Positions 35,427 to 44,308 of a stretch of DNA of 64,000 nucleotides are shown in pieces. The notes under the pieces are model-generated. The model had not been told where the DNA came from. It searched no databases and saw only the letters and a list, made by a program, of their open reading frames with translations. Every line of letters starts with the position of its first letter. Within the stretch, counting starts at the first letter, position 1. Source of the DNA: Aurantiacibacter odishensis (GTDB lineage Bacteria; Pseudomonadota; Alphaproteobacteria; Sphingomonadales; Sphingomonadaceae); NCBI RefSeq assembly GCF_003605195.1, contig NZ_QYOS01000020.1:62001-126000 (forward strand), written 5' to 3'. A program made the position numbers and the translations under genes.

Positions 35427-35455
35427 TTGTGCCGACTTTGCGTGAGCCCTATAGG
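35427..35455 (+). promoter_or_regulatory. Candidate promoter of dksA
   Basis: TTGTGC (35427-35432), 17-base spacer, TATAGG (35450-35455) in the palindrome GCCCTATAGGGC. The GC-rich bases after the -10 would make it sensitive to ppGpp/DksA. Distance to the dksA ATG is about 105 bases. Confidence 0.45.
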
Positions 35456-35567
35456 GCCGCCGGACGACGGCTTCAGCAGCCGGGGGGATAGATCCCGATT
35501 CAAGGACGGGACGGTCGCCGGGTGCAGCAGGGGAAGCTTTCACGGATCCGTTTTTCGGAGTGACTGA

Positions 35568-36026
35568 ATGGCCACCGCCACCCATGACGATATCGACATC
35601 CTAGCCAAGGCGAAGCGCGCCCTGCCCGCGGATTACTCGCCAAGCGAAGATGAAGAATACATGTCGGAGAAGCAGCTGAACTACTTCCGCGTCCTGTTGC
35701 TGGAGTGGAAGCGCAGCATCGTCCAGGCATCGGAGGGCACCCTGCAAAGCCTGCAGGACGGCCCCATACGCGAACCCGACCTCAACGATCGCGCCTCCAG
35801 CGAAACCGACTGGGGCATCGAACTGCGTACCCGTGATCGCCAGCGCAAGCTGATCTCCAAGATCGACGCGGCGCTGCGCCGCATCGACGAGGGCGAATAC
35901 GGCTGGTGCGACAAGTCCGGCGAGCCCATCGGCATCAACCGCCTGATCGCGCGCCCGATCGCCACCATGACCGTGGAAGCGCAGCAGGCGCACGAGCGGC
36001 GCGAAAAGGTTTCCCGCGACAGCTGA
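35568..36026 (+). CDS. dksA: RNA polymerase-binding transcription factor DksA
   Basis: 152 residues. Coiled-coil with the tip DLNDRAS (Asp74, Ala76), matching the functional DxxxA tip. The zinc-finger region YGWCDKSGEPIGINRLIARPIATMTVEAQ keeps only Cys114 of the four cysteines, a known feature of alphaproteobacterial DksA, so it probably does not bind zinc. It works with ppGpp at RNA polymerase. Confidence 0.95.
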   Translation: MATATHDDIDILAKAKRALPADYSPSEDEEYMSEKQLNYFRVLLLEWKRSIVQASEGTLQSLQDGPIREPDLNDRASSETDWGIELRTRDRQRKLISKIDAALRRIDEGEYGWCDKSGEPIGINRLIARPIATMTVEAQQAHERREKVSRDS

Positions 36027-36074
36027 TCGCTTCCATGACCCGGAATGGGACAGGTGCAACGCTGATCGCAGGTC

Positions 36075-36089
36075 TTAACAACTCGTTAG
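36075..36089 (+). promoter_or_regulatory. CtrA-like binding site before the PilZ gene
   Basis: TTAA-CAACTCG-TTAG matches TTAA-N7-TTAA with one mismatch, 81 bases before the start of the PilZ gene at 36170. Inferred only from the consensus. Confidence 0.35.
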
Positions 36090-36169
36090 GCAATTGGGCC
36101 CAATTCCGTGCGCGTCATTCGCGTGCAAGCTGATGACCGTGTCGCAACGGAAACGAAGAGCAAGCAGCC

Positions 36170-36529
36170 ATGAGCAATGTCGATACCCGCCAGGTCGATC
36201 GCGACAGCCTGTTCCTGCTCGCGCAGCTGCGCGTCGACGGGCGCGACGAGACCTACCGCGTCAAGGTGCGCAACCTTTCCGCAGGCGGGATGATGGCCGA
36301 AGGCGACGTGAAAGTGCTGCGCGGCGCGCTGGTGGAAGTGGAACTGCGCAACATCGGCTGGGTCGATGGCACCGTCGCCTGGAAGCAGGACAACCGTTTC
36401 GGCATCGCTTTCGTGGACGAGATCGACCCAAGGCGCGCCCGCGCCTCGGTCAGCGGGTCCACCGTCAACCACGGAGCCGGCCCGAAGCAGGTGTTTGGCT
36501 CCGACGGCAAGCGCATGCTCAAGCTCTAG
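36170..36529 (+). CDS. PilZ-domain protein
   Basis: 119 residues. The c-di-GMP motifs are RxxxR as RQVDR (residues 7-11) and NxSxxG as RNLSAGGMMAEG; the barrel continues LRNIGWVDGTVAWKQDNRFGIAF. A stand-alone PilZ receptor; the target is unknown. It is the first of four PilZ genes in this window; the other three are clustered at 59-60.6 kb. Confidence 0.92.
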   Translation: MSNVDTRQVDRDSLFLLAQLRVDGRDETYRVKVRNLSAGGMMAEGDVKVLRGALVEVELRNIGWVDGTVAWKQDNRFGIAFVDEIDPRRARASVSGSTVNHGAGPKQVFGSDGKRMLKL

Positions 36530-36583
36530 GCCGGTTAGCAAGCCCGGTTGAAGCCGCCCGCGACCGCGCCTATCGCAGCGGGC

Positions 36584-38065
36584 ATGGTCGCCCGGCGATT
36601 CCTCCCTCTCGCAGCACTTTGCGCCGCCCTTGCCGCCTGCGGCTCGGCGGACGATGGCGCTGTTGACGTGGCGCTCATCGGCTCACCCGAAAGCGTTCTG
36701 ACCACCAGCCTGCGCCTCTCCGCTCCCGCCCAGCACGTGCGCGCGGCCACCCAATCGGGCCTTGTCGCGCTCAACGCGCAAGGGGAAACCGTCCCTGCGC
36801 TGGCAGAACGCTGGATCGTGACCGACGACGGGCGCAGCTTCATCTTCCGCCTGCGCGAGGGCACCTGGCCCGACGGCTCCGAACTCACCGCCGCCAGCGC
36901 GCGCGATGCGCTGGAAGACGCTATTGATGGGCTGCAAGGCACGTCGCTGGGGCAGGACCTTGCCCCGGTGGAGGAAGTGCGAGCGATGGCCGGAAGGGTG
37001 ATCGAGTTGCGGCTTTCCACGCCCGAGCCCTACCTGCTGCAGATCCTCGCCCAGCCGGAACTGGCGCTGCGCCAGCCCGGCGGCGAAACCGGGCCGATGA
37101 CCCTGCAGCGCGAGGGCGAAGCGATCTCTCTGATGTTCAAGCCGCCGCTGGAACGCGGCCTGCCCGACGACGAGGAATGGCAGGAGGACGTGCGCGAAAT
37201 CCGCCTGCATCCGCTGTCGGCCGAGGAGGCCATCGCCATGTTCGACAGCGGCGAGGCGGAAACGGTGATCGGCGGCACGCTGGGCAATTTCCCGCTCGTG
37301 GAAACCGGACCGTTGTCTTCCGGCACCCTGCGGCTGGACACGACCTACGGCCTGTTCGGCCTGCAGGTGCGCGCCGACGGCGGCCTGCTGTCCAACACCG
37401 GCGTGCGCGAGGGTCTGGCAATGGCGATAGACCGGCCTGCGCTTCTAGCGCGCTACAACATCAGCGGCTGGGTGCCCACGACGCGGCCCGTTTCTCCGGG
37501 CCTTCCGGGCGACCCGGGGCTGGTGAACGAACGCTGGGTGGACCAACCCATCGAGGAATTGCGCGAGGAGGCCGCCGCGCGCATTTCCGCATGGCGCGCC
37601 CAGTTCGATGAGGGCGACCTGTCGCAGCCCGCGCGCGTCACGCTTGCCATCGGCGATGCGCGTGGCTGGGAGCTGCTCTACCGCGATCTTGCCGCCCAGT
37701 TCGCCACCGTCGGCCTCAGGCTGGAGCGGGCGGAGGATGCGCGCGATGCGGACCTGGTGCTGGTGGACCGCGTGGCCCGCTATCCGGCGCCGCGCTGGTT
37801 CCTCAACCAGTTTCATTGCAGCCTCGACCGCGGCCTGTGCGATGAAAACGTGGATGCGCTGGTGGAGATCGCGCTGGCCGAAACCGATCCCGTGGCCCGC
37901 GCCCGCACTATGGCACAGGCGGAGGCGGAGCTGACGCTGGCCAATGTCTACATCCCCATCGGCGCGCCGCTGCGCTGGTCGCTGGTGCGCGGCAGCGTGG
38001 ATGGCTTCCTGGCGAACCCCTATGCCTTCCATCCCTTGCCGGAGATGGCGCAGATACCCAGATAG
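36584..38065 (+). CDS. Extracellular solute-binding lipoprotein (peptide/nickel family)
   Basis: 493 residues from ATG 36584; a TTG at 36548 is possible. Lipoprotein signal MVARRFLPLAALCAALAAC with the lipidated Cys. Family 5 solute-binding signatures: ALAERWIVTDDGRSFIFRLREGTWPDGSELTAA and VREGLAMAIDRPALLARYN. No permease or ATPase gene is adjacent, so it is either an orphan binding protein serving a distant transporter or a moonlighting family member. Confidence 0.9.
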   Translation: MVARRFLPLAALCAALAACGSADDGAVDVALIGSPESVLTTSLRLSAPAQHVRAATQSGLVALNAQGETVPALAERWIVTDDGRSFIFRLREGTWPDGSELTAASARDALEDAIDGLQGTSLGQDLAPVEEVRAMAGRVIELRLSTPEPYLLQILAQPELALRQPGGETGPMTLQREGEAISLMFKPPLERGLPDDEEWQEDVREIRLHPLSAEEAIAMFDSGEAETVIGGTLGNFPLVETGPLSSGTLRLDTTYGLFGLQVRADGGLLSNTGVREGLAMAIDRPALLARYNISGWVPTTRPVSPGLPGDPGLVNERWVDQPIEELREEAAARISAWRAQFDEGDLSQPARVTLAIGDARGWELLYRDLAAQFATVGLRLERAEDARDADLVLVDRVARYPAPRWFLNQFHCSLDRGLCDENVDALVEIALAETDPVARARTMAQAEAELTLANVYIPIGAPLRWSLVRGSVDGFLANPYAFHPLPEMAQIPR

Positions 38066-38086
38066 TGGCCAAGGAGATACCGCTTC

Positions 38087-38569
38087 ATGGCCGATAAGCC
38101 GGAAACGAAACTGACAGTGCTGGAACCCGAACCGCAGGACGGGGCTGGTACCCAAGCCGGGCGTGCGCGTCGCATGAACACCATGCAGGACCTGCCCATC
38201 GGCAACGATCCCGCCTCCATCCGCCGCCGGATAGAGGCGATGGAAATGGTGCTGGAGCGCAGCTTCGTCGTGCCCGGCATCAATCGCCCGGTGGGCCTCG
38301 ATGCGATCATCGGCCTGGTGCCGGTAGTGGGCGATATCATCGCCATGGGGCTGGGCGCGTGGATCGTGTGGGAAGCGCGCAACCTTGGCCTGCCCAAGTG
38401 GAAGCTGTGGCGCATGGCCGGCAATGTCGCGTTCGACAGCGCGGTGGGCGCGGTGCCGGTGGCGGGTGACCTGTTCGACTTCATGTTCCGTTCCAACACG
38501 CGCAACCTGAAGATCGTGAAGAAGCACCTCGACAAGCACCACCCTGCCAGCAAGGTGATCGACCAGTAG
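38087..38569 (+). CDS. DUF4112 membrane protein
   Basis: 160 residues. The DUF4112 core is VPGINRPVGLDAIIGLVPVVGDIIAMGLGAWIVWEARNLGLPKWKLWRMAGNVAFDSAVGAVPVAGDLFDFMFRSN, here described by its two repeated GxVPVxGD motifs (GLVPVVGD and GAVPVAGD). Hydrophobic segments around them are probably membrane-embedded. Function unknown. It lies 21 bases after the binding-protein gene. Confidence 0.9.
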   Translation: MADKPETKLTVLEPEPQDGAGTQAGRARRMNTMQDLPIGNDPASIRRRIEAMEMVLERSFVVPGINRPVGLDAIIGLVPVVGDIIAMGLGAWIVWEARNLGLPKWKLWRMAGNVAFDSAVGAVPVAGDLFDFMFRSNTRNLKIVKKHLDKHHPASKVIDQ

Positions 38570-38604
38570 TTTCCTTCGTGACCGGTTTGGCGTAGGCGGA
38601 AAGC

Positions 38605-39399
38605 ATGGCCAAGCGCGACGTCACCTATTCATCCTACCTCGATCTCGAGCGTATCCTGTCGGCGCAGCACCCTGCGTCCGATGCGCACGACGAATTCCTG
38701 TTCATCATCGTCCACCAGGCCAGCGAGCTGTGGCTGAAGCTGTGCCTGCACGAACTCGAAGCCGCGCGCGAACTGGTGATCGCGGACAACCTTGGTCCCG
38801 CCTTCAAGATGCTGGCCCGCGTGGCGCAGGCGCAGCGGCAGCTGATCTCCAGCTGGGACGTGCTTTCCACCATGACGCCGCACGACTATTCGCTCGTGCG
38901 CCCGCACCTCGGCAATTCCAGCGGCTTCCAGTCGGCGCAGTACCGGCTGATGGAATTCATCCTAGGCGGCCGCAATCCCGACATGGTGACGATGCACGAG
39001 GCGACGCCCGAAGTGGCGGACAAGCTGAAGGCCGAACTGGCGCGGCCCAGCCTCTACGGCGAAGTGCTGCGCCTGCTGCAGCGGCGCGGTTTCGACCTGC
39101 CGGACGATATTTTCGACCGTGACCTTACAGCTCCGCACGAACCGCTGGACGTGGTGACCGAAGCCTGGGCGCAGGTCTACCGCGAACCGCAGAAATACTG
39201 GGACCTCTACGAACTGGCGGAAAAGCTGGTGGACCTCGAATACCACTTCCAGCGCTGGCGTTTCGGCCACCTGAAAACGGTGGAGCGGGTGATCGGCTTC
39301 AAGCGCGGCACCGGCGGCACGGCCGGGGTTCCTTACCTCGAAAGTGTGCTGAAGCTGGGCTTCTTCCCCGAACTGCTGGCCGTGAGGACGCAGATTTGA
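38605..39399 (+). CDS. kynA: Tryptophan 2,3-dioxygenase
   Basis: 264 residues, heme-dependent. DEFLFIIVHQASELWLKLC contains the distal His-type motif, and LGNSSGFQSAQYRLMEFILG plus RFGHLKTVERVIGFKRGTGGTAGVPYL (proximal His and substrate loop) match the family. It opens tryptophan to N-formylkynurenine. Its stop overlaps the kynureninase start (TTGA). A kynurenine formamidase gene is not in the window. Confidence 0.95.
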   Translation: MAKRDVTYSSYLDLERILSAQHPASDAHDEFLFIIVHQASELWLKLCLHELEAARELVIADNLGPAFKMLARVAQAQRQLISSWDVLSTMTPHDYSLVRPHLGNSSGFQSAQYRLMEFILGGRNPDMVTMHEATPEVADKLKAELARPSLYGEVLRLLQRRGFDLPDDIFDRDLTAPHEPLDVVTEAWAQVYREPQKYWDLYELAEKLVDLEYHFQRWRFGHLKTVERVIGFKRGTGGTAGVPYLESVLKLGFFPELLAVRTQI

Positions 39400-40622
39400 C
39401 CCGCTGGCAGGACGAAGCCGCGCGCCTTGATGCCGCCGATCCGCTGGCGGATGCCCGCGCGCAGTTCCTGATCGACGACGATCTTGCCTACCTCGACGGC
39501 AACTCGCTGGGCGCCTTGCCCAAGGCGACGCCGGAGCGGGTTGCCGAGGTGGTGCGCGAAGAATGGGGCGACGGGCTGATTTCCAGCTGGAACGCGGCGA
39601 ACTGGATAGACCTGCCGCAGCGTATCGGCGCAAAGATCGCGCCGCTGGTGGGTGCGCAGCCGCACGAGGTGGTGGTGGCGGATTCGGTTTCGGTGAACCT
39701 GTTCAAGCTCATCAGCGCGGCTCTGGCCATGCGACCGGGGCGCAAGGTGGTGCTGAGCGAACCCGGCAATTTTCCCACCGATCTCTACATGATCGAGGGG
39801 TTGGAGAAGCAAGGCCTTGCCGAGCGGCGGCTGGCGAAGCGGGGGAGCATCGAAAGCGCGCTGGATGGCGACGTTGCGCTGCTGCTGCTGACCCATGTGC
39901 ACTACAAGACCGGCGAAATGTTCGACATGGCGCGGCTGACGAAAGCGGCGCACGATGCGGGCGCGCTGGTGCTTTGGGACCTGTCGCATTCCGTTGGCGC
40001 GGTGCCGGTGGACCTGAGCGGCGCAGGGGCGGACTTCGCAGTGGGCTGCGGCTACAAGTACCTGAACGGCGGCCCCGGCGCCCCGGCCTTCGCCTTCGTG
40101 GCGGAGCGGCACCATAAACAGTTGCAGCAGCCGTTGAGCGGCTGGATGGGGCACGCGAAGCCGTTCGAATTCTCCGACGATTACGAACCCGCGCCTGGCG
40201 TCGACCAGCTGCTGTGCGGCACGCCGCCGATCGTGTCGATGAGCGCGCTGGAAGTGGGTGTGGACCTGATGGCGGACATCGGCATCGAAGCGCTGGTGGC
40301 AAAATCGCGCAGGCTTTCCGAATTCACCCGCGCGGCCATGGCGGACCTGGTGCCGGAACTGCCCTGCATTTCGCCCGAGGACCCGGAGGTGCGCGGCAGC
40401 CAGCTCTCCTTCCGGCAGCAGCACGCTTACGAACTGTGCCAGGCCCTGATCGCGCGCCGAGTGGTGGGCGATTTCCGCGCGCCAGACGTGCTGCGCCTCG
40501 GTTTCGCGCCAGCCTACGTGCGCTTTGCCGACTGCTGGCGTGCGGTGCGCACACTTCGCGATATTCTCGACAGCGGGGAATGGCGAAAGGCTGAATACGC
40601 CGAGCGTTTGGCGGTCACCTGA
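39396..40622 (+). CDS. kynU: Kynureninase
   Basis: 408 residues from a TTG start overlapping the kynA stop. PLP enzyme: YLDGNSLGALPKATPERV, ISSWNAANWIDLPQRIG, SVSVNLFKLI and GCGYKYLNGGPGAPAF with the Schiff-base Lys. It cleaves kynurenine to anthranilate and alanine. The conserved N-terminus begins at the TTG, so no later ATG is suitable. Confidence 0.95.
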   Translation: MTRWQDEAARLDAADPLADARAQFLIDDDLAYLDGNSLGALPKATPERVAEVVREEWGDGLISSWNAANWIDLPQRIGAKIAPLVGAQPHEVVVADSVSVNLFKLISAALAMRPGRKVVLSEPGNFPTDLYMIEGLEKQGLAERRLAKRGSIESALDGDVALLLLTHVHYKTGEMFDMARLTKAAHDAGALVLWDLSHSVGAVPVDLSGAGADFAVGCGYKYLNGGPGAPAFAFVAERHHKQLQQPLSGWMGHAKPFEFSDDYEPAPGVDQLLCGTPPIVSMSALEVGVDLMADIGIEALVAKSRRLSEFTRAAMADLVPELPCISPEDPEVRGSQLSFRQQHAYELCQALIARRVVGDFRAPDVLRLGFAPAYVRFADCWRAVRTLRDILDSGEWRKAEYAERLAVT

Positions 40623-40626
40623 AGTC

Positions 40627-40833
40627 TCAGATATCGAAGCCCGGTTGCGGTGTGACTTTGGCCAGGTCGATGCGGACGAGGGCGGCGCTTTCGGGTTTGA
40701 GCTCGCGCGTCAGGAACGCACCCAGCACCGCGGCGCTCGCCACCATCACCAGCAGCATCAGCGCGCACCATGCCCGTCCGGCCATGCCCAGCTTTTCGCG
40801 CTCTGGCGCTTCGATGGCGTCTCGCTCGCCCAT
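40627..40833 (-). CDS. Small membrane protein, unknown
   Basis: 68 residues. Basic/acidic N-terminus (MGERDAIEAPEREKL), one transmembrane helix (WCALMLLVMVASAAVLGAFL) and a short tail. Stop lies 4 bases from the convergent kynU stop. The gap after its start (40834-41065) holds no supported gene. Recognisable family: none. Confidence 0.6.
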   Translation of the reverse strand: MGERDAIEAPEREKLGMAGRAWCALMLLVMVASAAVLGAFLTRELKPESAALVRIDLAKVTPQPGFDI

Positions 40834-41065
40834 GGGTGAAGCCTACGGATGACGGGTTTAGGAGCCGTTAAAGCTGTTCGGCACCTTTCCTACGCTCACA
40901 ACCGCGCTCCACGTTGCGCGAATGATCGAGAAAGCGCGGACAATACCGGGAAACGAAAGGTTACAGGCCCAACGCGGAATGCATGTGCAAACTGCTGCTT
41001 TCACTCGGGAAATACTGCGGAGGAAGTTTTCCAAAACGCCCCTGTCGGCGTTCCACGTTACCGCC

Positions 41066-41674
41066 TCACTCCTCCAGCTCGATGTCCCAGTACAGCCAGT
41101 CGCGCCAGGTTTCGTGCAGGTAGTTGGGCGGAAATGCCTTGCCGTGCTGCTGCAATTGCCAGCTCGTCGGCCGGATGGGCTTCACGTAAAGCTGCATCCC
41201 CGCCTCTTTCGGCGTGCGCCCGCCCTTCTTCATGTTGCACGGCGCGCAGGCGGTGGCGATGTTCTCCCACGTAGTCTTGCCGCCCTGCCTGCGCGGGATC
41301 ACGTGGTCGTAGGTCAGGTGCTGCTGGCTGCCGCAGTACTGGCAGGTGAACTTGTCGCGCAGGAACAGGTTGAAGCGGGTGAAGGCGGGAAACTCGCTGG
41401 TCTTCACATATTGCCGAAGCGCGATGACGCTGGGCACCTTCATGTCCAGCGATTGCGAGTGCACCGCCCTGTCGTAGCTGGCGACGATATCGACGCGCTC
41501 TAGGAACACCGCCTTGATCGCGGTCTGCCAGGGCCAGAGGCTGAGCGGGTAGTAGGACAGCGGAGTGTAATCCGCATTGAGCACGAGTGCCGGGCAGCTC
41601 TCCAGCGTCCGGGTCGGGTCTTCTGCCGCGCTCCGGAATCTCGCGGCCCGTTCGATCAGTTCGGCTTTGAACAC
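41066..41674 (-). CDS. HNH endonuclease family protein
   Basis: 202 residues from a GTG at 41674 that has a strong AGGGAGG site; a TTG at 41719 is less likely. LVLNADYTPLSYYPLSLWPWQTAIKAVFL is the typical start of this widespread alphaproteobacterial family. The HNH nuclease with zinc knuckles follows: CQYCGS, TYDHVIPRRQGGKTTWENI and CAPCNMKKG. DNA target and role unknown; the high conservation suggests a housekeeping function. Confidence 0.92.
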   Translation of the reverse strand: MFKAELIERAARFRSAAEDPTRTLESCPALVLNADYTPLSYYPLSLWPWQTAIKAVFLERVDIVASYDRAVHSQSLDMKVPSVIALRQYVKTSEFPAFTRFNLFLRDKFTCQYCGSQQHLTYDHVIPRRQGGKTTWENIATACAPCNMKKGGRTPKEAGMQLYVKPIRPTSWQLQQHGKAFPPNYLHETWRDWLYWDIELEE

Positions 41675-41796
41675 GCCTGTGTCCTCCCTGATACGTCTAG
41701 AAATGCACTTGCACGGCAAAGCGTCAACCCTGTTACAGACAGGCTATCCACAGTGATATTCACAAGGCGCCGCCTAATGTCCTATGCGGGTCGCGC

Positions 41797-42654
41797 ATGA
41801 TCGTTACCCGTTTCGCCCCCAGTCCAAACGGCCCGCTGCACCTCGGCCACGCCTGGTCCGCCGTGGTGGCGCACGATCTGGCGCGCGAGAGGGGCGGGCG
41901 TTTCCTGCTCAGGATCGAGGATATCGACGGTGCCCGGTCCCGCCCCGAACTGGCGGACGATTTTCGCCGCGACCTGGAATGGCTGGGGCTGGAATGGGAC
42001 GAAGTGCCCGCGCAGTCGACCCGGCTGGATAGCTACGAAGCGGCGGCGCGGCGCCTGATGGACGAGGGCCTGCTGTACCGTTGCACCTGCACGCGGACGG
42101 AGATCCAGGCGCTGGAACCGCGCATGGGGCCGGAAGGGCTGGTCTACCCCGGCACCTGCAAGGGGCTTCATCGCGATCTTGACCGCCCAAGCGCCCTGCG
42201 GCTGGACGTGGATGCGGCCATGGCCCGTGCCGGTGAGCTGTTCTGGAAAGACGAGACTGCCGGGCGCATCGCCGCCGATCCGCGCGAACTGGGCGATGTC
42301 GTGCTGGTAAGGAAGGATGCGCCCGCCAGCTATCACCTTGCCGCCACGCTGGACGATGCGGCGGACGGTGTCACGCTGGTAACGAGAGGGGCGGACCTGT
42401 TCTTCGCCAGCCACATCCACCGCCTATTGCAGGAACTGCTCCGCCTGCCAGTGCCCACGTGGCACCACCACGCGCTGCTGCTGGAGGAAGACGGGAAGAA
42501 ACTGGCAAAAAGCCGCCGGTCGGGCGAGCGCGGACTGGGCCTGACGGAGATGCGCGAGGCGGGGAAAGATGGCCGTGCGCTTGCCGAAAACCTGCGCATG
42601 GGCCAAATGCCGTGTGGCATTGCCCTGTCACGCTTCCCACATGGTGAAACATGA
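41797..42654 (+). CDS. gluQ: Glutamyl-Q tRNA(Asp) synthetase
   Basis: 285 residues, a truncated glutamyl-tRNA synthetase catalytic core. HIGH-like motif HLGH in FAPSPNGPLHLGHAWSA, KMSKS-like KLAKS, and zinc ligands in YRCTCTRTEIQ..YPGTCKG. It glutamylates queuosine in tRNA(Asp), consistent with queC in the same window. The stop overlaps the next start (ATGA). Confidence 0.93.
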   Translation: MIVTRFAPSPNGPLHLGHAWSAVVAHDLARERGGRFLLRIEDIDGARSRPELADDFRRDLEWLGLEWDEVPAQSTRLDSYEAAARRLMDEGLLYRCTCTRTEIQALEPRMGPEGLVYPGTCKGLHRDLDRPSALRLDVDAAMARAGELFWKDETAGRIAADPRELGDVVLVRKDAPASYHLAATLDDAADGVTLVTRGADLFFASHIHRLLQELLRLPVPTWHHHALLLEEDGKKLAKSRRSGERGLGLTEMREAGKDGRALAENLRMGQMPCGIALSRFPHGET

Positions 42655-42878
42655 ATACATTCCTCATCATCCTCCTCGCCATCTTTGCCATCATGGCCGC
42701 CGTCTCGCTGGTTCGCGGCATCGTCGCCTTCCTGCAGACCACCAAGCTGGACCTCGAAAGCGGGGGCGAGAACTCCAAGGAACTGATGGAGCGTCAGAAC
42801 AAGGCGATGTTCGCTCGTATCAAGTACCAGGCGCTGGCGATCGTTGTCGTCGCCGTGCTGCTGATGGTAAACAGCTGA
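42651..42878 (+). CDS. Twin-transmembrane HIG1-like protein
   Basis: 75 residues. Two membrane helices (TFLIILLAIFAIMAAVSLV and YQALAIVVVAVLLMV) separated by a loop with NSKELMERQNKAMFARIKYQ, the HIG_1_N pattern shared with cytochrome oxidase assembly factors. The overlap with gluQ suggests coupling; the adenosyltransferase start follows one base after its stop. Confidence 0.88.
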   Translation: MNTFLIILLAIFAIMAAVSLVRGIVAFLQTTKLDLESGGENSKELMERQNKAMFARIKYQALAIVVVAVLLMVNS

Positions 42879-42879
42879 C

Positions 42880-43461
42880 TTGGTCAAGCTCAACAAAATA
42901 TACACCCGGACCGGGGATGACGGAACGACCGGACTGGTCGACGGCTCTCGCCTGCCCAAGCATTCGCCGCGATTGCAGGCGGTGGGCGAAGTGGACGAGG
43001 CGAATGCCGCGCTCGGCCTCGCTGCCGTGGTCGCTGACGGTTACATCAAGTCCGATCTCGTGCGCTTTCAGAACGCGCTGTTCGATCTCGGTGCCGATCT
43101 GGCGACGCCGCTGGGAGAGGTCGGGGGCAATGATTTCGAGCCTTCGGAAATGGTCCTGCGCATCGTCGCCTCGCAGGTCGAACACGTGGAAAACCGCATC
43201 GACGGGCTCAACACGGGCCTTCCGCCCCTGACCAGCTTCGTGCTTCCCGGCGGCAGCGAACTTGCCGCGCGGCTGCACCTGGCGCGAACCGTCGCGAGGC
43301 GCGCCGAACGGGCGATGACGGCGCTGGCCGAAACCGAACCGGTCAACCCCGCCGCGCTCGCCTTCATCAACCGGCTGTCGGATTACCTCTTCGTGGCGGC
43401 GCGTATCGCCAATCACAGCGGCAGGGGCGATGTCCACTGGGTGCCCGGCGCAAATCGCTAG
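42880..43461 (+). CDS. Cob(I)alamin adenosyltransferase, PduO type
   Basis: 193 residues from a TTG start. IYTRTGDDGTTGLVDGSRLPKHSPRLQAVGEVDEANAALG is the PduO N-terminal signature; FVLPGGSELAARLHLARTVARRAER and NRLSDYLFVAARIAN follow. It adds the 5'-deoxyadenosyl group from ATP to cob(I)alamin. Co-transcribed with gluQ and the HIG1-like gene. Confidence 0.93.
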   Translation: MVKLNKIYTRTGDDGTTGLVDGSRLPKHSPRLQAVGEVDEANAALGLAAVVADGYIKSDLVRFQNALFDLGADLATPLGEVGGNDFEPSEMVLRIVASQVEHVENRIDGLNTGLPPLTSFVLPGGSELAARLHLARTVARRAERAMTALAETEPVNPAALAFINRLSDYLFVAARIANHSGRGDVHWVPGANR

Positions 43462-43517
43462 CCACGGTTCGGAACCTGCCGCCTTTGCCGCCCGTTATGA
43501 TGGCAAAGGAGATTTCC

Positions 43518-43862
43518 ATGACCGACAAGAATTCCGAATCCAAGGAACAGCGCATGGCCGACCTCGCGCCGGAAATGCACAACGACGAGCAGGACGACCA
43601 TCGCATGCAGGCGCAGGAAGTGTCCGAGGAAGCCCGTCGCACCACGGTGACGACGCGCATGCCCACGGAAAGTGAGCGCGATCCAAACGGAACCGGCATT
43701 TTCGGCAATCCGACGCAGGATACGGTGGACCGGATGCGCGACATGGAAAGCAGCGGCCGGATCGACATGAACGCTTTCGCCGGCGAAGCAAACCACGACG
43801 ATAATGTCGAGAAGTTCGGCAAGGACGCAAAGCCTGACGGCCTGCGCGGCGACGGTACCTAA
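43518..43862 (+). CDS. Hypothetical hydrophilic acidic protein
   Basis: 114 residues from ATG 43518 with an AAAGGAG site. Very hydrophilic, no membrane segment and no cysteines: HNDEQDDHRMQAQEVSEEAR, RMPTESERDPNGTGIFGNPTQ and a C-terminal GLRGDGT. It looks intrinsically disordered. Four bases overlap the convergent DUF202 gene. No family recognised. Confidence 0.7.
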   Translation: MTDKNSESKEQRMADLAPEMHNDEQDDHRMQAQEVSEEARRTTVTTRMPTESERDPNGTGIFGNPTQDTVDRMRDMESSGRIDMNAFAGEANHDDNVEKFGKDAKPDGLRGDGT

Positions 43863-44272
43863 ACGCTGGAGATCGTACCGTCGTTGAGGATCCACAGCGC
43901 AGCAATCAGCAGGCCAGCCCCCGCAGCAATCGAATAGGCCACCAGCTTGATATTCGGCAAGCGGGGCGAATCGACAGCATGAGATGACAAGCGTTCGAAC
44001 GCCTTACAAGCGCGCCGCTCGGCACTGATGGCAAAGACGATGGCAAGCGCGATGAAACCGGTGGCGATCGCCTTGGCCAGCCACGGCGGTTCGAACTCGC
44101 CGAACAGGGCGCGAAAGCCGATCCCGATGGCAATGGCGGCAAAGGCCGTACGCATCCACCCGGCGAAAGTGCGCTCAAGCGCCATGATGGTGCGATCCTC
44201 GGCCCAGTCGGTGCGGTTCTCCGCCCACTGGGTGTTCTTGTCTTCATCATTGTCGGGATCATGCACAGCCAT
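43859..44272 (-). CDS. YidH/DUF202 family membrane protein
   Basis: 137 residues. Acidic N-terminus with DRTIMALERTFAGWMRTAFAAIAIGIGFRALF, the DUF202 hallmark, and three membrane helices. Function unknown. Convergent with the hydrophilic protein gene; 36 bases separate its start from the mutS stop. Confidence 0.9.
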   Translation of the reverse strand: MAVHDPDNDEDKNTQWAENRTDWAEDRTIMALERTFAGWMRTAFAAIAIGIGFRALFGEFEPPWLAKAIATGFIALAIVFAISAERRACKAFERLSSHAVDSPRLPNIKLVAYSIAAGAGLLIAALWILNDGTISSV

Positions 44273-44308
44273 GGCGGCAGGCTACTGCAAGGACGTGCAA
44301 ATGCAACG

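Noticed and set aside
40922-41503. 193-codon plus-strand frame
   Set aside because: Mostly antisense to the HNH gene; the translated product has no domain.
41749-41768. CTATCCACA and ATATTCACA resembling DnaA boxes
   Set aside because: Only two weak matches and no dnaA, parAB or AT-rich origin features nearby.
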